This document shows positions 60,207 through 64,000 of a stretch of DNA of 64,000 bases, piece by piece. The stretch covers positions 1 through 64,000 of the forward strand of contig JAJFZO010000394.1 of assembly GCA_021397835.1 (NCBI GenBank), in the 5' to 3' direction. Positions within the stretch are counted from its first letter, which is position 1. Each line of letters opens with the position of its first letter. The notes below the pieces were generated by a model. The model saw only the letters and a program-made list of their open reading frames with translations, had not been told where the DNA came from and searched no databases. The position numbers and the translations under genes were made by a program. The DNA is from Moringa oleifera. Taxonomy: Eukaryota; Streptophyta; Magnoliopsida; Brassicales; Moringaceae.

Positions 60207-62081
60207 AAGTCAAATAGCCGGTAATCTTAGCTTTGAGCACTTATTCCTTTTGTTCTCAGCTACCTCTGAAAGTGGTCACGAACTTATTGAAATCAGAGCT
60301 TTTTCAAACATTCCTATAGTAAGAAGGTCAACCAAAGCCAGTCCATCTCTATTAACAAATGCTTCTACTCTTAACGGTTCTATATCCAATTCCCTAAGCA
60401 TAAGGAAGAAGGAAAGAGAAAGAGATAACACCTTCTAAGAGTTATAAGAGCCACACCCCAAAAAGCTAAAAGGAGCCTAGGTTTATTACTTTATATACGT
60501 TGGCACCAAAGCAAAGGGCACAGCAGGTAAGGTGCCGATGTAAAGGCCAAGCTTAGTCAGATGGAGAGAGTGGCTCATCAGTCTTTCTATCTTTTAGACA
60601 AGTCTAGTAGGGAGTGCGATCCTTACTTCTTCTTTTAGTGAGTTAAGCGCGTAAACAGTAACTTTGCCTATCAATTAAGAGATAAAATCAAAAGCACAAT
60701 GGGAGGTGGGAGATAGGCTTGGAGACAAATGGTACTTGGGAGTTACATCGCTTTAGCTAACTCTGCCTATAAGAAAAAAATTAAGAAAAGCTTAACCTCT
60801 GAGTATCAAGTTTTGGGGTTGAATCCGATCTAAAAGATAAAGTGTCAGTGCCAAGTGAGAAATTCTTTGATTCTAACTGAGATCTTTGTCCTACTTCTCA
60901 CCTGACCAGCTGTTAAAAGAAAGTAGTTGACTTGATCGAAATCATAAGTTTTCAATGATACGGAGAATTTGGAAATGGAGCTATGAAACTAAATAGCATA
61001 CTTGGCCTTCAATACCTTTTTAGTCCAAACCTATGCTTGTATGAAGTACGAATAAGGGAGGCTGCCCAATCTCAAACGAAAGATAAAGCTACGCCTTCAA
61101 TCCCTAAATTTGGAATTCTTGATACCTAGTGCACTTGAACCGCACCTCTCCTTCCCGTGCTTCTTCAACACAAAGAACGGTAGATTGCTTGAGTTGTTAA
61201 CCTTTCTGTTAGCCTTGTTTTCTTTCTAGGGAATGCTTTATGTTAACATCAACTTTTTCGATCGATTTTTTTGGCATTGGTTGGAATTGAAGACCACACC
61301 CTAAGCGTGAAGAACGAAGTGAGCCTTATCGTGCCTAAAAGAGACATATGGGCTCCAAAGGGTTAAGAAGAATAGGGTGTTTTGCCCTTTTTCGTATATT
61401 TCAGCATTAGCAATCCCCTCGTTATCGATCATCATGGTGGTATGTATGGCTTAAAGCCAAGGCATTCATAGGTCTCCTTTCAGAGCTCCATCTAGGAAGT
61501 GATAGTTGAATAGGTTTTTAAACCTAGGTCTTGAACAGTAAATGGGAAGGCTCTTTCTCCTCACACCTACTCTCATATATATTCTTCCCAAATCCTTGCC
61601 TTGGCTATTATTTTAAAAGCTACTGCTGCGGCACTCATCTTTTAATTCATTTTTTTTTTTACAAAACTAGGCAGTTGACGCAACTTTTCAATGTTAACCT
61701 CATTTGTTTCAGGGAAGAATGGATGATCTATTAGCTCTCGCAGAAATTTGTCAAAGTTCTTATGAACCCATAATTCTACAGTGGTATGAGTGACAACAGC
61801 ATAAAGTCCACCCTGATTTCATCTAGACTCTGTGCACATTAGCAGAATTGACTCCACTCCGAAGAGCCTTGGACAGAAAAGCAAAACATAGAAGAGGCGG
61901 CTTTCTAGTGGTTTAGTAAAGGATCTCTAGCAAGGGAGTACCTGTTTACAGTGGTTTTTCAATCGAGATTTAGGTATTTTTTTTCTTTGAAGGAGAGTAT
62001 GATTATCCTTTACTCCATTCCTTCCTAAATTCAGGAATGGTAGGACAATTAGGAAATTACATCTAAGGAACATCCCATTAT
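60207..62081 (+). repeat. Segmental duplication, second copy, right block (NUMT)
   Basis: This block matches 42177-46275 with two internal losses (about 1.7 kb and 0.6 kb of copy 1 sequence missing). A 62-codon frame at 60250-60438 (EIRAFSNIPIVRRSTKASPS) aligns with stop-broken or shifted sequence at 42236-42420; no family is recognised. Confidence 0.85.
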
Positions 62082-64000
62082 AGATTATAGAGCCGTGACT
62101 GACCTCTAAAGCACGAACAAAAAGTCAATTCCAATCCCATATGGAAATCAATTCTTCCTTTCTTTTTTTTATGAGCTGAGCCATACATTAAGGATGGCCA
62201 TTCAGTTAGTCTCATGCATAAGACCTTCTGCTTGCCTGTTGTGGCAGGTCATTAGCACACACTAGATCGATTGGATGTTGCTGGGATAGATAAGTACAAG
62301 TAGTTTGTTGAGTGATGGGGGATCCTTCCTTCCATCATTCAAGACTATTCCTCTCACATTCTCATCAATCATCAATATGTAGAGTTTAGGATTGGCCAAA
62401 CAAAATAACATATTTGTTTGGGTCCATACTTTCACGCATTATAGAAATAACTTCCTTAACCTTCACTTCACCTCTCCCACTTTCATCGTGAATAAGGATG
62501 AGAAATGATGGGATCAATTTCCCATGCCTTAGCTTGGCTCACAAGGTGATTCGATTGGATTCAGTCTAATTTTTTACTGTCAAGGTCTTCTTAGCTTACA
62601 AGCTTGATTCATTAGGCCGCACACGGAATGGGGAGATAAAATAAATGTTGATCACCTGGCTAGGAGAAAAGAAACAGCTTTGATATGGTGAAAGTGGTTG
62701 ACTTGCCTATTTGGGAATGTTCGAGATTGAACTTAGGAGAAAGAAATGCCTTAGTACCTAATGAACCAACCTAATTGGATAACGAAATAAGGGATTGGTC
62801 TTAGAAATGCAAATAAAAAGCGATGCATTAGCAAGTTACCATTCAAGTGCAGCAGAACCAGAGTCTAGACTCGTTGAGGTTGGGGTTTTGGGGGGAAGTA
62901 AAGCTTCTTTTAGTGGGTCCCTCATTGTCTATCGAATGGATCCAACATCTAAAGTTGTAGTTGGTGCTGCCTATATATGAAATAAGTTATTGTCAAAGAA
63001 AGGTGAGGTCCTAATTAGCAGATAATTCCTTTCTCTTGGTCGATGGCACTCGATTGCCTGCTTGTTTTTCCCTATAAAGGTTAGAGATGCCTTTTTGATT
63101 AAATCAAAGAATACTAGCTTGCTCAGATATTAGGTAAAGGTCAAATCTAGCCTATAGAAAAGTAAAAGGAGCAGAGCACTTGATGGGATTGGGTTAGCCA
63201 ACATTTATAAGGTGAAGGTCGGATGCGTAAGTTGAAGACCTTTGGCGGAAGCATTAAAAACACTTAGATGGGGAAGAATTAAAACCTGTATTGACTTTGT
63301 TTGATTGATGAAGGGCAGAGAAAAGCTTGGTGTTTCCCTTGATTAGATCAATAAGAGAACAAGACCATTCAATGTCTTAGTTTGCCTCCGGGAACCTTGT
63401 AACTTCTAAAGAAGGTTAACGAACATGAACCAATGGTTTTGGGCCCAGTTGATTCATTTGTCAAGTGCAAGTTGAATCACTTTAGTACATCTAGGGAATA
63501 TCTAAAGTAGTCCATGAGTTGGAGTCAAAGTCAATACTCTGGGTCACAAGCAAGAGCTTATGTAAAGGTTAGGATGCAGTTGAGTGTTTCATAGTAGGGC
63601 TCACCTTTACCTTTTATATGAATTCGATCCTTCTTAATATCAATCCTTTTGGTTTTGATCTCAGTCGAGCAAGAGCCGATTGGGAAAGGAAAGTGAGATG
63701 GCTTTTTTAACAAGTGCTGTTAGCATGCCAACACAAACTGGAATTGAGGGTTATTGACGATACTGATGGACTCCTCTTAAGTCGTTGGCAAGGATAGACT
63801 GATAGCCTTTTCAACATCTTGCACTTCCAACTTACAATCTCTAGCTCTAGATGGAAAAAAGACTATAGCACCAGAATAAGGGTATAAGAGTTCATCATCA
63901 CTTAACTTACTTGCAGGCAGGGTACAAGATGGATACAAAGTAGGCTTACAAGGTACAAGGGTTACTATATTTATCCTAGTGAAGGAGAAGTTAGCAAGGT
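62082..64000. other. Mitochondrial-like sequence, no gene identified
   Basis: Similarity to the first duplication copy ends at about 62081. The remainder has the same texture but no recognised gene, RNA or repeat partner inside the window. A 61-codon frame at 62795-62980 (SRLVEVGVLGGSKASFSG, VYRMDPTSKVVVGA) is unassigned. The NUMT probably continues beyond the window. Confidence 0.35.

Overview
The window looks like nuclear heterochromatin from a flowering plant. It is AT-rich, has no intact host gene that I can support, and is built from decayed transposable elements plus old organelle-derived DNA. The plant assignment rests on relics of plant Ty3/gypsy and Ty1/copia retrotransposons, CACTA DNA transposons with 3-bp target duplications, a captured piece of the plant chloroplast gene FLU with its introns, and two broken copies of the plant mitochondrial gene ccmFN. 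I cannot name the species.

Layout. Positions 1-11.2 kb are AT-rich degraded repeat sequence. They contain a Ty3/gypsy reverse transcriptase relic (7.5-7.9 kb) and a minus-strand, intron-containing, retroelement-like pseudogene (9.2-10.3 kb). Positions 11.26-19.5 kb hold three tandem units of about 1.8 kb, each with a broken Ty3 aspartic protease. The third unit is split by a 2,858-bp CACTA-type transposon (16184-19041, TSD TAA) that carries two exons and an intron of FLU. Positions 21442-25547 are a second, unrelated CACTA element. It carries an AT-rich ~145-bp tandem repeat and a striking GC-rich minisatellite made of palindromes. Positions 26.9-27.4 kb are an RNase H (RVT_3) relic and 28.8-30.9 kb a minus-strand Ty1/copia pol relic. 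Positions 31.2-32.8 kb are an ~800-bp tandem duplication.

From about 33 kb to the end the sequence resembles plant mitochondrial DNA in the nucleus (NUMT). The secure anchor is ccmFN; the rest of that assignment is inference. A direct segmental duplication places 34.13-46.28 kb again at 51.87-62.08 kb. The two copies have lost different pieces, including complementary parts of ccmFN. The second copy was hit by another FLU-carrying CACTA element (57762-60206), whose right end was removed together with about 2.3 kb of adjoining NUMT. A short non-coding relative of the same transposon family (51595-51864) abuts the left edge of the second copy.

No gene here is likely to make its ancestral protein. 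The interest lies in gene capture by a transposon, mitochondrial DNA transfer followed by duplication and differential loss, and the double-palindrome minisatellite.
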